DNA of 58,727 bases from Leptolyngbyaceae cyanobacterium C42_A2020_001. Its GTDB lineage: Bacteria > Cyanobacteriota > Cyanobacteriia > Leptolyngbyales > Leptolyngbyaceae. Below the pieces are notes generated by a model that saw nothing but the letters and a program-made list of their open reading frames with translations, did no database searches and was not told where the DNA came from. The stretch lies in contig JACYLN010000135.1 of assembly GCA_015272515.1 (NCBI GenBank), forward strand, positions 1 through 58,727. Reading direction: 5' to 3'. The position numbers and the translations under genes are program-made. Numbering within the stretch: the first letter of the stretch is position 1; every line of letters starts with the position of its first letter. Shown piece by piece: positions 8,655 to 17,982 of this stretch.

Positions 8655-9509
8655 ATGCCCCAACCTCTAACCCTAATTAGCGAAGTCCATTGTTTTGGTG
8701 GAAAACTTGGTTTTTATAAGCACCAGTCTGAGCAATGTCAGGGTGAAATGCGGTTTTCAGTGTATCAGCCGCCTCAGGCAGTATCTCATCCTGTGCCAGT
8801 GGTCTATTTTCTGTCGGGGCTAACCTGCACTGAAGAAAACTTTATGGCAAAGGCCGGGGCACAACGGCTTGCGGCTGAACTCGGTTTAATACTGGTAGCT
8901 CCTGATACCAGCCCTCGCGATACTGGAATTCCCGGCGAAGATGATGATTGGGATTTTGGTACGGGGGCGGGTTTTTATGTGGACGCAACCCAGGCTCCGT
9001 GGAACCAGCATTATCGAATGTATAGCTACGTGGTTGAGGAGTTACCTACCCTGATTGAGAAGCACTTTCCTGCTCGGAGCGATCGCCAGGGAATTTTTGG
9101 GCACTCAATGGGTGGTCATGGCGCATTAGTATGTGCTCTACGCAATCCTGAGCGGTTTCGGTCAGTGTCCGCCTTTGCACCGATTTGTGCACCCATGCAG
9201 TGTCCCTGGGGACAAAAAGCATTCACCCATTATTTAGGTGAGAACTGGGAAGAGTGGCGCGCTTACGATGCCAGCGAACTTGTTTTAACCGCAAAAGTTG
9301 CTAACCCAATTTTGATTGATCAAGGAACTGCTGATAAATTTTTAACGCCTCAACTAAAGCCACAGCTATTTGAGCAAGCTTGCATTCAGGCTGGTCAATC
9401 GCTCATCTTACGAATGCAAGCAGGATACGATCACAGTTATTACTTTATTTCAACATTTGTTGATGACCACCTGCGTCATCATGCCAGTGCCTTAATCGAT
9501 CCTGAATGA
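8655..9509 (+). CDS. fghA: S-formylglutathione hydrolase
   Basis: A 284-residue cytosolic serine esterase (esterase D family) that hydrolyses S-formylglutathione to formate and glutathione, the second step of glutathione-dependent formaldehyde detoxification. The nucleophile elbow GHSMGGHGAL is near residue 150. PVVYFLSGLTCTEENFMAKA is the oxyanion-hole strand typical of the family, DQGTADKFL carries the acid Asp, and YDHSYYFI the catalytic His. Length is typical. The partner class III alcohol dehydrogenase is not adjacent; zinc alcohol dehydrogenase genes of a related type lie 3-6 kb away on the other strand. The start ATG follows a pyrimidine-rich stretch without a Shine-Dalgarno sequence. 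Confidence 0.92.
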   Translation: MPQPLTLISEVHCFGGKLGFYKHQSEQCQGEMRFSVYQPPQAVSHPVPVVYFLSGLTCTEENFMAKAGAQRLAAELGLILVAPDTSPRDTGIPGEDDDWDFGTGAGFYVDATQAPWNQHYRMYSYVVEELPTLIEKHFPARSDRQGIFGHSMGGHGALVCALRNPERFRSVSAFAPICAPMQCPWGQKAFTHYLGENWEEWRAYDASELVLTAKVANPILIDQGTADKFLTPQLKPQLFEQACIQAGQSLILRMQAGYDHSYYFISTFVDDHLRHHASALIDPE

Positions 9510-9928
9510 GCATCAAGTCAACAAGATCAGCACCTGTCTTTGGTCTAGTTATTTGTAAAACTTGTTTGTAATCAAGGATGCAGTGTGATGTTTCTTTGAT
9601 GAAAGCAGCTTATTAGCCCAACCCTCCTATGCTTGGCTTCTCTATCTACAGAGGGTTTAAATGTATAGCGTGGCTCTCTATTGTTTTACAAGTAGTGAGC
9701 TACGATTACAAAGTAGTCAGTATTCAATGCTTCTAGTAACACTCGAATTACTTGTCCAATAACTGAGTCAAGCACTAGATGAATGCTGGATTAAGCCTGT
9801 AGTTATAAAGCCATTAATACTTGTGTAATCTTGCAGCTTTTTCCTTTCACTCTTTCCTTTGATTGATAGGTGCTTTCAAGGGGAGAGCTTTGTGTTTGCG
9901 TAGGAGTAACTGCAATAGGAATTGGAGT
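9510..9928. other. Intergenic region with a repeated TTACAA(A)GTAGT element
   Basis: No gene is visible. Two direct copies of TTACAA(A)GTAGT occur at 9686-9696 and 9706-9717, 20 bases apart (two helical turns). This spacing could bind a dimeric regulator acting on the downstream PAS-Crp gene. The region is otherwise AT-rich. Confidence 0.4.
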
Positions 9929-11113
9929 ATGAACAATATTAGTTCATTGAATAGACGAGTAAAATCTGCTTCAGAACGGTTATCTGAACTGTATCGAGTT
10001 GCTGACGCTTCCCCCTCTCCTGATCCTGAACTCTTACCAACGGCATTAAAAGAGTTAGGGATTGTCTCTGAGGCTTTACAAATTGCTATTCAAGAACTAA
10101 CACGCCAGAATGACCAATTGGTGGTGTTACAAAATGAGTTGAAAGAAGAGCAGCAGCGCTATCAAGATTTATTTGAACATATGCCGGATGGTTGTGTATT
10201 AACTGATTCACACGGTGTAGTGAAACAGGCAAATTGTGCGATGACATCGCTCATTAATACGCAGGCACAATTCTTAGTTGGTAAGTCGTTAAGCAGTTTG
10301 ATTGTGCCAGAAGATGCGTCGCTGTTTCAGACAAAATTAAGTCAAATCACTCAGTCTAGATCGCATTTAAGCGATCGCATTGAGTTCTCAGTTCGGTTAT
10401 ACCGTCGTCCAACCAATGTTTTTATTGCAACACTCGCTGTGAACGTTGTTCGCAAACAGGGTGATGGCTGCTTGCTTCAATGGGTGGTTCGAGATATCAC
10501 CGAGCGGAAACGAGCAGAAGCGGCTTTAGACAATCCGGAGTATGACCCAAGTTTTGATCGCCCACTATACCACTTCAATAAAGGTGAAACGATTCCGTTT
10601 GAACCACATTCAGTTTGGCTTGTGGTAGATGGAGTGGTGAAACTTACCACCATGTCGGAGCGGGGAGAAGAAGTAATTATGGGTTTGGTGGGAAACTCTA
10701 TGGTGTTTGGAGCAACATTGACGGCGTTACAAACCTATCAAGCGATCGCCCTATCAAACGTCAAACTGGCATTAATCCCAATTTCTGAAATTGCTCAATC
10801 GCCTCAATTAGCTCAGGCTTTGCTGTCTTCCTTAAAGCAACGGCTCCAGCAAACCGAAAGTTTACTAGCAATTTATGGTCAAATTCGAGTAGAAGAGCGA
10901 TTGAACAGTTTTTTGAACTTGTTGAAGCAAGTGATTGGACAACCCGTGGAGCAAGGAGTTCGGCTGCGGGCACGCCTCACCCATCAAGATTTTGCCAACG
11001 CTTGCTGCACTACACGCGTCACCGTTACTCGCCTGCTTGGCAAACTGCAAGAACAGGGTAAGATTTTTCAGGATGCTCACAATCATCTGATTTTGAGGGA
11101 CTGCGCTTTATAG
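9929..11113 (+). CDS. PAS domain-Crp/Fnr family transcriptional regulator fusion
   Basis: A 394-residue predicted DNA-binding sensor. An N-terminal coiled coil (about 1-70) is followed by a PAS domain (about 75-195: LFEHMPDGCVLTDSHGVVKQ to WVVRDITERKRAE), then a cyclic-nucleotide-binding beta-roll (about 210-310: VWLVVDGVVKLTTMSERGEE) and a C-terminal Crp-type winged helix-turn-helix (about 315-394: LTHQDFANACCTTRVTVTRLLGKL). The beta-roll does not show the clear RxS cAMP-pocket motif, so its ligand may not be cAMP. The start at 9929 is supported by AGGA at 9917-9920; an upstream in-frame start at 9863 would add 22 unlikely residues. It ends seven bases before the convergent acetoacetate-decarboxylase-like gene. 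Confidence 0.8.
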   Translation: MNNISSLNRRVKSASERLSELYRVADASPSPDPELLPTALKELGIVSEALQIAIQELTRQNDQLVVLQNELKEEQQRYQDLFEHMPDGCVLTDSHGVVKQANCAMTSLINTQAQFLVGKSLSSLIVPEDASLFQTKLSQITQSRSHLSDRIEFSVRLYRRPTNVFIATLAVNVVRKQGDGCLLQWVVRDITERKRAEAALDNPEYDPSFDRPLYHFNKGETIPFEPHSVWLVVDGVVKLTTMSERGEEVIMGLVGNSMVFGATLTALQTYQAIALSNVKLALIPISEIAQSPQLAQALLSSLKQRLQQTESLLAIYGQIRVEERLNSFLNLLKQVIGQPVEQGVRLRARLTHQDFANACCTTRVTVTRLLGKLQEQGKIFQDAHNHLILRDCAL

Positions 11114-11120
11114 GAATAAC

Positions 11121-11753
11121 CTACTGAACGGTAGGAACTTTTGCTACAACTTTAAGCGGGTTACTGTAAAAGCTCAGCCATGCCTGCCTCAATTCCAGCG
11201 CTGCAAAAGGGCTTTCTAGTGGAACCTGTAGCTTGGCTCCAATCAATTGCAAGTTAAATTGTCCTTGTGCTGTAAATAGCAAAAGCTGATCACTTAACTG
11301 GCTAAAAACGGATGCCGTTAAGGGTGGCAATGGCAAACCGGGAGATTGCCAGGTACAGCAAAGCGAACAAAGCACCCGATCGCCCTGCCTGACTTGAACA
11401 CAAGGTAAGCGATCGCCTGTCCATTCAAACTGAGCCAGTTCTTTGGGCAATCCCCAAATTTCTCGCCCGCCCGCAACCGATCTGGGATTATCCACGTAGA
11501 TATGAGAGATCCAGGAACCAATCTTTCCCGCGTGAGAAACTAAGCCACTGACAATGATCAATTCGTTGTACTCCATCGTGGACTTTGCGCGATCGTAATA
11601 AGCAACATAAACGCCGCCTACCGTTTTACCTGGCAAAACAGGGACGATTTGAAACGCAGGTGGAATCAACGAACGAACCCGCGAAATATCCAGGAGGTGC
11701 AGATTTAAGAATCCATTTCCTTGAATAGTCCACGGGGCGGGAGGATACATCAT
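11121..11753 (-). CDS. Acetoacetate decarboxylase family protein
   Basis: A 210-residue protein beginning MMYPPAPWTIQGNG, which is the usual N-terminus of cyanobacterial members of this family. The central NPRSVAGGREIWGLPKELAQ segment matches the conserved region that holds the Schiff-base Lys of true acetoacetate decarboxylases; a Lys is present here in GLPKE. Whether it acts on acetoacetate or, like many relatives, on another keto acid cannot be told. It is transcribed from the minus strand and ends against the PAS-Crp gene. Its start lies 14 bases beyond the 3' end of the upstream small exported protein, so it may be the last gene of the 16.5-11.1 kb run. Confidence 0.75.
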   Translation of the reverse strand: MMYPPAPWTIQGNGFLNLHLLDISRVRSLIPPAFQIVPVLPGKTVGGVYVAYYDRAKSTMEYNELIIVSGLVSHAGKIGSWISHIYVDNPRSVAGGREIWGLPKELAQFEWTGDRLPCVQVRQGDRVLCSLCCTWQSPGLPLPPLTASVFSQLSDQLLLFTAQGQFNLQLIGAKLQVPLESPFAALELRQAWLSFYSNPLKVVAKVPTVQ

Positions 11754-11767
11754 AAAACAGTAAATTT

Positions 11768-12187
11768 CTATTTGTACTGGTATTCACCGTAGTAATTGTC
11801 AGCCGTTTTTTCACTTCCACTCAAGGTTTCGCCAATTTTCTCCTTCACATCATGAGCAAATTCTTTGGTGCTGGGAGAAATGGGTTCATCCAGATTCAGC
11901 TTTTCACGAACGTTCTCGGCTGTTTCTTTGAGCTTTTCGCGTGTATTTTCAATCAAGTTGCCGTTCGTGTCAGGCTCTTGTGCTGAATTACGAGAATTCA
12001 AATCAGTTCGCTGGTAATTGACTTGAGCCAGTTGGTGCATGGGAATACCAGTCACGAATGGTTGAGCCAATGCTTGACGAAAACTAAAGCCAAACACCAT
12101 CACTGTAAAAATGAGCAGATTTAGAGTCAGCGACAGAGCTATTTTCAGGGTTCGCTGTAAGCGAATTTGAGTCTGAAATGATGTCAT
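11768..12187 (-). CDS. Small exported protein with amphipathic C-terminal helices
   Basis: A 139-residue protein of unknown function. The N-terminus has a basic stretch and a hydrophobic segment (about 15-35) ending FRQALAQ, a likely signal peptide or anchor. The rest is hydrophilic: ENTREKLKETAENVREKLN and AHDVKEKIGETLSGSEKTA are heptad-like, charged repeats similar to those in LEA, CsbD-like or stress-associated proteins. Start at 12187 is chosen because AGGAA lies seven bases upstream; an alternative ATG at 12202 overlaps the stop codon of the preceding dehydrogenase pseudogene by four bases (ATGA). It lies in the minus-strand stress-type gene run. Confidence 0.6.
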   Translation of the reverse strand: MTSFQTQIRLQRTLKIALSLTLNLLIFTVMVFGFSFRQALAQPFVTGIPMHQLAQVNYQRTDLNSRNSAQEPDTNGNLIENTREKLKETAENVREKLNLDEPISPSTKEFAHDVKEKIGETLSGSEKTADNYYGEYQYK

Positions 12188-12198
12188 AAACTTGTTCC

Positions 12199-13366
12199 TC
12201 ATGGTTTCAACAGCACTTTGATGCACTGGTCATGCTTGTGCTTGAACATTTCGTAACCGCGCTTTGTTTCTTCTAGTGGTAGTTCGTGCGTGAACACAAA
12301 CGATGGGTCGATGTCTCCTTTCATCACGTGCTCAATCAGTTTTGGAATGTACTTCTGACCGTGCATCTGCCCCATTCGCATGGTTAGTCCCTTGTTAAAG
12401 GCAGCACCCATCGGCATTTTGTCTACAAACCCAGCGTAAACACCCATGATGGACAAGGTGCCACCTTTACGACAGGCGACAATCATTTGTCTGAGAATGT
12501 TGGGGCGATCGGTTTCAAGCCGGACTGCTTGTTTAACCCGATCAAACACTCCCTCTACACCCATCCCATGCGCTTCTAAGCCACTGCATCAACGCAAGAG
12601 TCGGGACCGCGCCCACCTGTCATCTCTGTCAGGGCTTCCCCAGCATCGACTTCTTCATAATTGATGATTTCAGCGCCGCTTTGTTCTTTTGCCATTTGTA
12701 GCCGTTCTGGAAAGCGATCGATCGCAATCACTCTCTCGGCTCCCAGCAAGTACGCACTGCGAATGGTGAATTGCCCAACCGGACCGCATCCCCACACTGC
12801 GACGGTGTCACCTCGTTGAATATTGCACAGGTCTGCGCCCATATATCCTGTGGGAAATGCATCTGATATTGGCAGCGCTTGAGCGTCTGTTATTTCTTGG
12901 GGAACCTTGATAGCTCCATAGTCGGCAAAGGGAATGCGGACATACTCCGCTTGTGCTCCGGCGTAGCCTCCAAACAGGTGAGAGTAGCCAAAAATTCCGG
13001 CGGTGCCAAAACCAAAAATGGGTTCTTGCAGTCCACCGTTGGGGTTGGAGTTGTCACACAATGACCACTGCTGACGAGAACAATGGGCGCACTGACCACA
13101 GCCAATAATGGAAGAGACGACCACGCGATCGCCCACTTTTAGCTTTTTCACGTCGTTACCAACATCCACAATTTCGCCTATAAATTCGTGTCCGATGATT
13201 CGCCGGGCTTCATTGAGGGGATGTAACCATCGTAAATATGCAAGTCAGATCCACAAATTGTGGTAGCAGTAACCTTCAGAATGGCATCACGGGGATTGAG
13301 AATTGTTGGATCGGGTACGGTTTCTACTCGAACATCAGTAGCACCATGCCAACAAACTGCTTTCAT
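12199..13366 (-). pseudogene. Frameshifted zinc-dependent alcohol dehydrogenase (tandem copy)
   Basis: This is a second copy of the neighbouring dehydrogenase (13379-14554), covering its whole length (390 codons when repaired) but broken into three reading frames. The first break is near 13199-13201, where GGC-GA-ATC lacks one base that would restore GHEF after SMKPGD. The second is near 12580-12582, where one G seems missing from a GGG run in DAV(G)LEAHGMG. Both are single-base losses, and the protein on each side keeps the NAD-binding [12 protein letters not shown] motif, the CGQCAHC zinc cysteines and the CGSDLH catalytic motif. The rest is conserved, so decay is recent, or one or both breaks are sequencing errors in homopolymer-like sites. 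Confidence 0.85.
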
Positions 13367-13378
13367 CTAAGATTCTTC

Positions 13379-14554
13379 CTATGGTTTCAATACGACTTTG
13401 GTACAGTTTTCTTTCTTGTGCTTAAAGATGTCGTAACCGTGTGGTGCTTGATCTAATGGCAGATGATGCGACACGATCGCAGGCGGATCAATGTGACCAT
13501 TTTGAATGTGATCAAGCAGGGTGGGCAGATATCTATGAACGTGAGTTTGCCCCATTTTGATCGTGAGTCCTTTGTTGAAGGCTGCACCCATTGGGATCTT
13601 GTCTAAAAAGCCGCCATACACTCCTGCCAGAGACACATGACCGCCCTTGCGGCACGCCACGATCGCTTGACGGAACACATTAGGGCGATCGGTTTCTAGC
13701 CGTACCGCCTGCTTCACCTTGTCGTAGAACCCTTCTAAGCCCATGCCGTGTGCTTCTAGCCCAACCGCATCCAGGCAAGAATCGGGACCACGCCCACCCG
13801 TCATTTCTTTCAGCGCTTCACCGGGATCAATTTCTTCGTAGTTAATCACTTCGGCTCCAGCAAACTCTTGAGCCAGCTTCAACCGTTCGGGAACGCGATC
13901 AATCGCAATCACTCGTTCGGCTCCCAACAAAAATGCGCTCTTGATGGCAAACTGCCCCACAGGACCGCAACCCCAAACTGCCACAATATCACCAGGTTGA
14001 ATGTTGCAGTTTTCGGCTGCCATGTAACCTGTTGGCAAAATGTCTGTCAGGAACAAGACCTGATCATCCGTTAATTCGGCTGGAACTTTAAACGGACCCA
14101 CATCTGCAAACGGTACACGAGCATATTCAGCTTGACCACCAGCGTAGCCACCAAACAGGTGAGAGTAGCCAAACAATGCTGCAGGTGAATGTCCATACAA
14201 CTTTTCAACTGCGCCAGCGTTAGGGTTGGGATTGGAGTTGTCGCATAGAGACCACAAATCCCGTTGGCAGAAGAAACAGTTTCCGCAAGAGATGGGAAAT
14301 GGGATGATGACGCGATCGCCCTTCTTCAAATTCTTCACCTCAGGTCCGGTTTCAACCACTTCTCCCATAAACTCGTGACCAATAATATCGCCAGGTTGCA
14401 TGGAGGGGATAAAGCCATCATAAATGTGCAAATCAGAGCCACAGATGGCAGTTGATGTGATTTTGATGATTGCGTCTCGTGGATTAATAATTTCTGGATC
14501 GGGGACTGTTTCTACCCGCATATCCATCGCACCATGCCAACATACTGCTTTCAT
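13379..14554 (-). CDS. Zinc-dependent alcohol dehydrogenase (formaldehyde dehydrogenase-like)
   Basis: A 391-residue medium-chain dehydrogenase of the glutathione-independent formaldehyde dehydrogenase-like subgroup. The catalytic zinc site is seen as [10 protein letters not shown] (Cys near 38) and [12 protein letters not shown]. The structural zinc lobe is [15 protein letters not shown] near 97-111. The Rossmann NAD site is [13 protein letters not shown] near 185, followed by [13 protein letters not shown]. Such enzymes oxidise or dismutate short aldehydes or alcohols with NAD. The gene lies 12 bases upstream of its frameshifted copy on the same strand, downstream of SRPBCC and SDR genes, and likely belongs to one stress-type operon. 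Substrate cannot be fixed from sequence. Confidence 0.88.
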   Translation of the reverse strand: MKAVCWHGAMDMRVETVPDPEIINPRDAIIKITSTAICGSDLHIYDGFIPSMQPGDIIGHEFMGEVVETGPEVKNLKKGDRVIIPFPISCGNCFFCQRDLWSLCDNSNPNPNAGAVEKLYGHSPAALFGYSHLFGGYAGGQAEYARVPFADVGPFKVPAELTDDQVLFLTDILPTGYMAAENCNIQPGDIVAVWGCGPVGQFAIKSAFLLGAERVIAIDRVPERLKLAQEFAGAEVINYEEIDPGEALKEMTGGRGPDSCLDAVGLEAHGMGLEGFYDKVKQAVRLETDRPNVFRQAIVACRKGGHVSLAGVYGGFLDKIPMGAAFNKGLTIKMGQTHVHRYLPTLLDHIQNGHIDPPAIVSHHLPLDQAPHGYDIFKHKKENCTKVVLKP

Positions 14555-14705
14555 TTCGGTTAATACTCCAGTTGGTTAGATGAAGGGGGAATTAGAAGCT
14601 AGGAGAGAGGAGTTAGAAGACAGGAGTTAGGCTCTGCCCGCAGGAAGTCAGAAGTTAACAAATCCTCAGTCCTCAGCTCCCCCACCTTCCCTATCTCCAA
14701 GTCCT
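14555..14705. repeat. Second purine/pyrimidine asymmetric element
   Basis: Between the dehydrogenase and SRPBCC genes the plus strand runs GA-rich (about 14578-14665, repeated AGGAG, AGAAG and GTTAG units) and then CT-rich (about 14670-14703). This is the same arrangement and word content as the element at 8374-8654. It separates two genes of a probable operon. Confidence 0.45.
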
Positions 14706-15446
14706 TTATTGCTTTGAATCCCTGCCTCTACAAGAAGGCTGTCCTTTTGTTGTGGCGATTTCTCCAGCTTCCATTAGCATTTTGAAACGGCGGAGTTCCT
14801 CGCCAATTTGCTGCTCTGGTTCTTCGCCAAACAACTTTGCGATCGCAGCCGTCACTTGCCCTCCAGGAATGCTGTATTCCAACACGACTTTGACTTCCGT
14901 ACCGCGTCCGGGAGGGGCAGGCGTGAATCGAACGAAGCCAGAATTATCTACATCGGCACCTTCCACAGATGCCCAGGCAATCAATTGATTGGGCTGATCG
15001 TTGATAATTTCGGCATCCCACTCAACGCTGTTGCCCAGTGGCGCATTGGCAACCCAATGAGAACGCTTTTGATCAATCACCGTGACAGATTTGAGATGCT
15101 GCATGAAGTTGGGCAAGTTCTCGAAGTTGTGCCAGAACTGATACAACTCTTCGGGTGATCTGTTGAAAATGGTGACTGTTTTTTCAACTCGAATACTTTT
15201 GTCAACTCCAGTTGCGTCGGTCACGGTATCTTTCAAGCTTTTTTGTCCCATTGCTCCGTGATAGGCTAAACCGCCACCCGCCAGTGCCATCAACGCTCCT
15301 CGTAAAGATCGTTCTCGCAATCCCATCAGCACCATTGTGCCGCCTGTGATTAAAGAACCCCACCGCTCAGCGTCGGCGACTTCTCCACTACTAGAGCGAT
15401 CACCTGATAGCTGTTGATCCCCTTGATTTTCGGGTGTTGTTTCCAT
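14706..15446 (-). CDS. SRPBCC (cyclase/dehydrase) protein with DUF2892-like N-terminus
   Basis: A 246-residue protein. Residues about 25-75 (AERWGSLITGGTMVLMGLRE and LALAGGGLAYHGAMG-like stretch) resemble the YgaP-type DUF2892 membrane hairpin. Residues about 85-230 form a START-like SRPBCC domain: VEKTVTIFNRSPEELYQFWH, NLPNFMQHLKSV, then FTPAPPGRGTEVKVVLEY. Such domains bind hydrophobic ligands; fused to a membrane hairpin they are common next to stress-response oxidoreductases in bacteria. It lies 47 bases downstream of the SDR gene on the same strand. No catalytic residue can be assigned. Confidence 0.8.
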   Translation of the reverse strand: METTPENQGDQQLSGDRSSSGEVADAERWGSLITGGTMVLMGLRERSLRGALMALAGGGLAYHGAMGQKSLKDTVTDATGVDKSIRVEKTVTIFNRSPEELYQFWHNFENLPNFMQHLKSVTVIDQKRSHWVANAPLGNSVEWDAEIINDQPNQLIAWASVEGADVDNSGFVRFTPAPPGRGTEVKVVLEYSIPGGQVTAAIAKLFGEEPEQQIGEELRRFKMLMEAGEIATTKGQPSCRGRDSKQ

Positions 15447-15493
15447 TGATTTGTCTCCTTCTGGTTCAATATTTTCAAATCAACAAATGGGTT

Positions 15494-16498
15494 TTAGTCT
15501 TTGAACGCTTGCAAGGCAAACAACGCTAAAGCGCCGACTCCTGCGATCGCGCCCCATTTAGCGATGGGATTAAAATCCAGTACTTCTAGAAAACTAGGAG
15601 TTGCCAACTGACTAAAATTCCCTTCAGCTTTGTCATAGCCCTCAATTGGGTCGTACAAGTTATTGGGATCACTTTCATACTTAGTCGTTTTCGTATGCTG
15701 ACCTTTGATCGCAACTAAATTCAATAGCGCATCTGAAAGGTGTGGAGAAATTTTGTGAATGAAGTCTAATACTCGTCCTGTATCGCCCACTAAAAGATCG
15801 CGAGTTGGATGCTCAGCCGCATACAAAATTGCTTCAGCAACTAAGTTGGGTTGATAGTAGGGCGGCACTCCCGTCGGTTTTACACCTAACTTTGTTTTAC
15901 CCTTGTTGTAAAACGGGGTATTAATTACAGACGGCATGATGTTAGTAACACTGATGGGTACTCCTTCATGCATCAATTCAACTCGTAGGGAATCTAAAAA
16001 TCCTTCGATTCCGTGTTTTGAAGCAGCATAAGCACTTTGTAGAGGCAGTGATACGTGGGCTTCAACCGATGACACATGAATCAATGCTCCCCGTCCTTCT
16101 CGTCTCAAATGGGGAATTGCTGCCATCGCACCATACGCCTGCCCCAACAAATTAACTTCAATGACGCGCTTAAACTCTTCGGGGGTGATTTGCTCAAAGC
16201 GGGCAAACATGCCTGTAGCCGCCGCATGAACCCAGGTATCCAATCGTCCAAAATGCTCAACAGTTTTGTCTGCGATCGTCTTTACTTGGTTAAAATCGGC
16301 AACATCTGCAATAACAGCGATCGTGTCACCACCAAAACTGCGAATCTCCTCCACAAGTGAATCTAACCCTGCCTGGCTGCGGGCTGCGACAACAACCTTT
16401 GCCCCTTTTTTTGCAAACTGAAGTGCAGTTTCCCGTCCAATACCGCTAGATGCTCCAACTACTGCAACCACTTGTTGCTGAATCGATTTCAATTGCAT
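15494..16498 (-). CDS. Short-chain dehydrogenase/reductase (SDR) with C-terminal membrane tail
   Basis: A 334-residue NAD(P)-dependent oxidoreductase. The cofactor motif GASSGIGRETA is at about residues 15-25, with AARSQ after strand 2. The catalytic Ser lies in HVSSVEAHV and the Tyr/Lys pair in YAASKHGIE near residue 158. The last 25 residues (AKWGAIAGVGALALFALQAF) form a hydrophobic tail that may anchor it to a membrane. It is the first gene of a minus-strand run (SDR, SRPBCC, alcohol dehydrogenase, its pseudogene copy, small exported protein) seen as a stress-type cluster. Its substrate is unknown. Confidence 0.88.
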   Translation of the reverse strand: MQLKSIQQQVVAVVGASSGIGRETALQFAKKGAKVVVAARSQAGLDSLVEEIRSFGGDTIAVIADVADFNQVKTIADKTVEHFGRLDTWVHAAATGMFARFEQITPEEFKRVIEVNLLGQAYGAMAAIPHLRREGRGALIHVSSVEAHVSLPLQSAYAASKHGIEGFLDSLRVELMHEGVPISVTNIMPSVINTPFYNKGKTKLGVKPTGVPPYYQPNLVAEAILYAAEHPTRDLLVGDTGRVLDFIHKISPHLSDALLNLVAIKGQHTKTTKYESDPNNLYDPIEGYDKAEGNFSQLATPSFLEVLDFNPIAKWGAIAGVGALALFALQAFKD

Positions 16499-16878
16499 TG
16501 CTATCTATGTTCCTGAGGTTGATGACGTTCACTGCTGATGGCATTAATATTGAATGCTTGGTTTTGAGTTGCCAAGTTAATAATTGCAAGTTAATACCTG
16601 TCAGATAGGGTTTGCTTGCTGTTGTTAAAGCAAACACCAGTACAGTAACAACGCTACAACTACGATTCTTCTGTCTAAAGAATGAAGCTCGTTTCAACCA
16701 TTCATGTGTTCTGTTTGCTGACAATATTTTGAATAGAGAGAATCTTCCACTTCTTACAAATGTTTTCAGTCCAACGATGTAGCCATTTCCACTGCCTTTA
16801 GACAGAGGCTTTCAATTATCTTGGCAGTGATAAATAGAGAGGACTCTCTATTATGAAAAACTGCTAGGAGACATCAGG
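16499..16878. promoter_or_regulatory. Divergent intergenic region with an 8-bp inverted repeat
   Basis: This region separates the minus-strand SDR run from the plus-strand YihY run, so it should hold both promoters. A perfect inverted repeat, GTTTGCTT (16610-16617) and AAGCAAAC (16628-16635), has a 10-base loop and is a candidate operator. No open frame in it looks coding. Confidence 0.4.
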
Positions 16879-17763
16879 ATGAAAATACTTTCTATTTGGA
16901 AACTGCTAAAAGAAACATTTTCCGAATGGCAAGCAGACAAGGTGCCTGTGTGGGCGGCAGCACTGGCCTATTACACTGCTTTTTCTTTAGCGCCGTTGTT
17001 AGTGATTGCGATCGCGATCGCCAGTGCGGTATTTGGTGAGGAAGCAGCGCGGGGTGAAGTGGTAGGGCAAATTCAAGGGCTAGTTGGTAAGCCGGGAGCC
17101 GAAGCGATTCAGGCGATGTTACAGAACACACAAAAGCCAGGTTCTGGTGGCATTGTGGCCACCGCGGTAGGGATTGGAGCTTTGCTACTGGGCGCGTCTG
17201 GCGTATTTGGGCAACTGCAAGAAGCGCTCAATGCGATTTGGGGCGTACAGCCAAAACCAGGACGAGGTATGAGATTTTTTATTCAAAATCGGTTTGTGTC
17301 GTTTGCAATGGTGTTGGTGATTGGCTTTTTACTGTTGGTATCGTTACTTCTAAGTGCAGGGTTAGCCGCATTCGGTGCATTTTTAGGTTATCTATTTCCA
17401 GATTTGGCGATCGCGGGTCAAATTCTCAACTTTTTGATTTCGTTTGGAGTCATGGTGCTATTGTTTGGGCTGATTTATAAGGTGTTACCCGATGTCAAAA
17501 TTCCCTGGAAATATTTGTGGATTGGTGCGATCGTAACGGCATTACTGTTTAATATTGGCAAGTTTTTGATTGGTTTGTATTTGGGCAGCGGTAGCGTGAG
17601 TTCTACCTACAGTGCAGCGGCATCGTTAGGCATCATTTTATTGTGGGTATTTTACTCCGCTCAAATTTTGCTGTTTGGAGCTGAATTCACAAAAGTCTAT
17701 GCTAGAAAGCATGGAATGCACCGAATTAAGCCTGTTGAAGATGCTGTTTTAGTTGAAAAATAG
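16879..17763 (+). CDS. YihY/BrkB family inner-membrane protein
   Basis: A 294-residue polytopic membrane protein of the YihY/virulence-factor-BrkB family. Several hydrophobic helices are visible (about 28-50, 92-112, 135-165, 178-205, 212-235, 245-268), and WAAALAYYTAFSLAPLLVI near the N-terminus is the family hallmark. The biochemical role of the family is not settled; roles in transport have been proposed. A strong AGGAG lies upstream of the ATG. It heads a plus-strand group followed by DUF2993 and DUF2231 genes, all membrane or lipid related. Confidence 0.85.
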   Translation: MKILSIWKLLKETFSEWQADKVPVWAAALAYYTAFSLAPLLVIAIAIASAVFGEEAARGEVVGQIQGLVGKPGAEAIQAMLQNTQKPGSGGIVATAVGIGALLLGASGVFGQLQEALNAIWGVQPKPGRGMRFFIQNRFVSFAMVLVIGFLLLVSLLLSAGLAAFGAFLGYLFPDLAIAGQILNFLISFGVMVLLFGLIYKVLPDVKIPWKYLWIGAIVTALLFNIGKFLIGLYLGSGSVSSTYSAAASLGIILLWVFYSAQILLFGAEFTKVYARKHGMHRIKPVEDAVLVEK

Positions 17764-17982
17764 TCGATGTTGAATCGGTTTTATCAGTTTCATCATTTTA
17801 TAACTTGAGACAGAGTCTGCTCTAAACTCTCTCTACTGGCGTATGCGCTGCTTTCATCATGCTTGTCTCATAGAACTACGGGAACCACATTCAACTCGAA
17901 AATTGAAAGTTTCTCTAAAAAAGAGCTACGAATTTGGATGTAGGCAAGGTTTAGATCAAATTGTCTGGTTAGGAGACAGCGT

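Noticed and set aside
11121-16498. Genomic island boundary around the dehydrogenase run
   Set aside because: No integrase, transposase, flanking direct repeats or tRNA at either edge, and HIP1 sites stay frequent.
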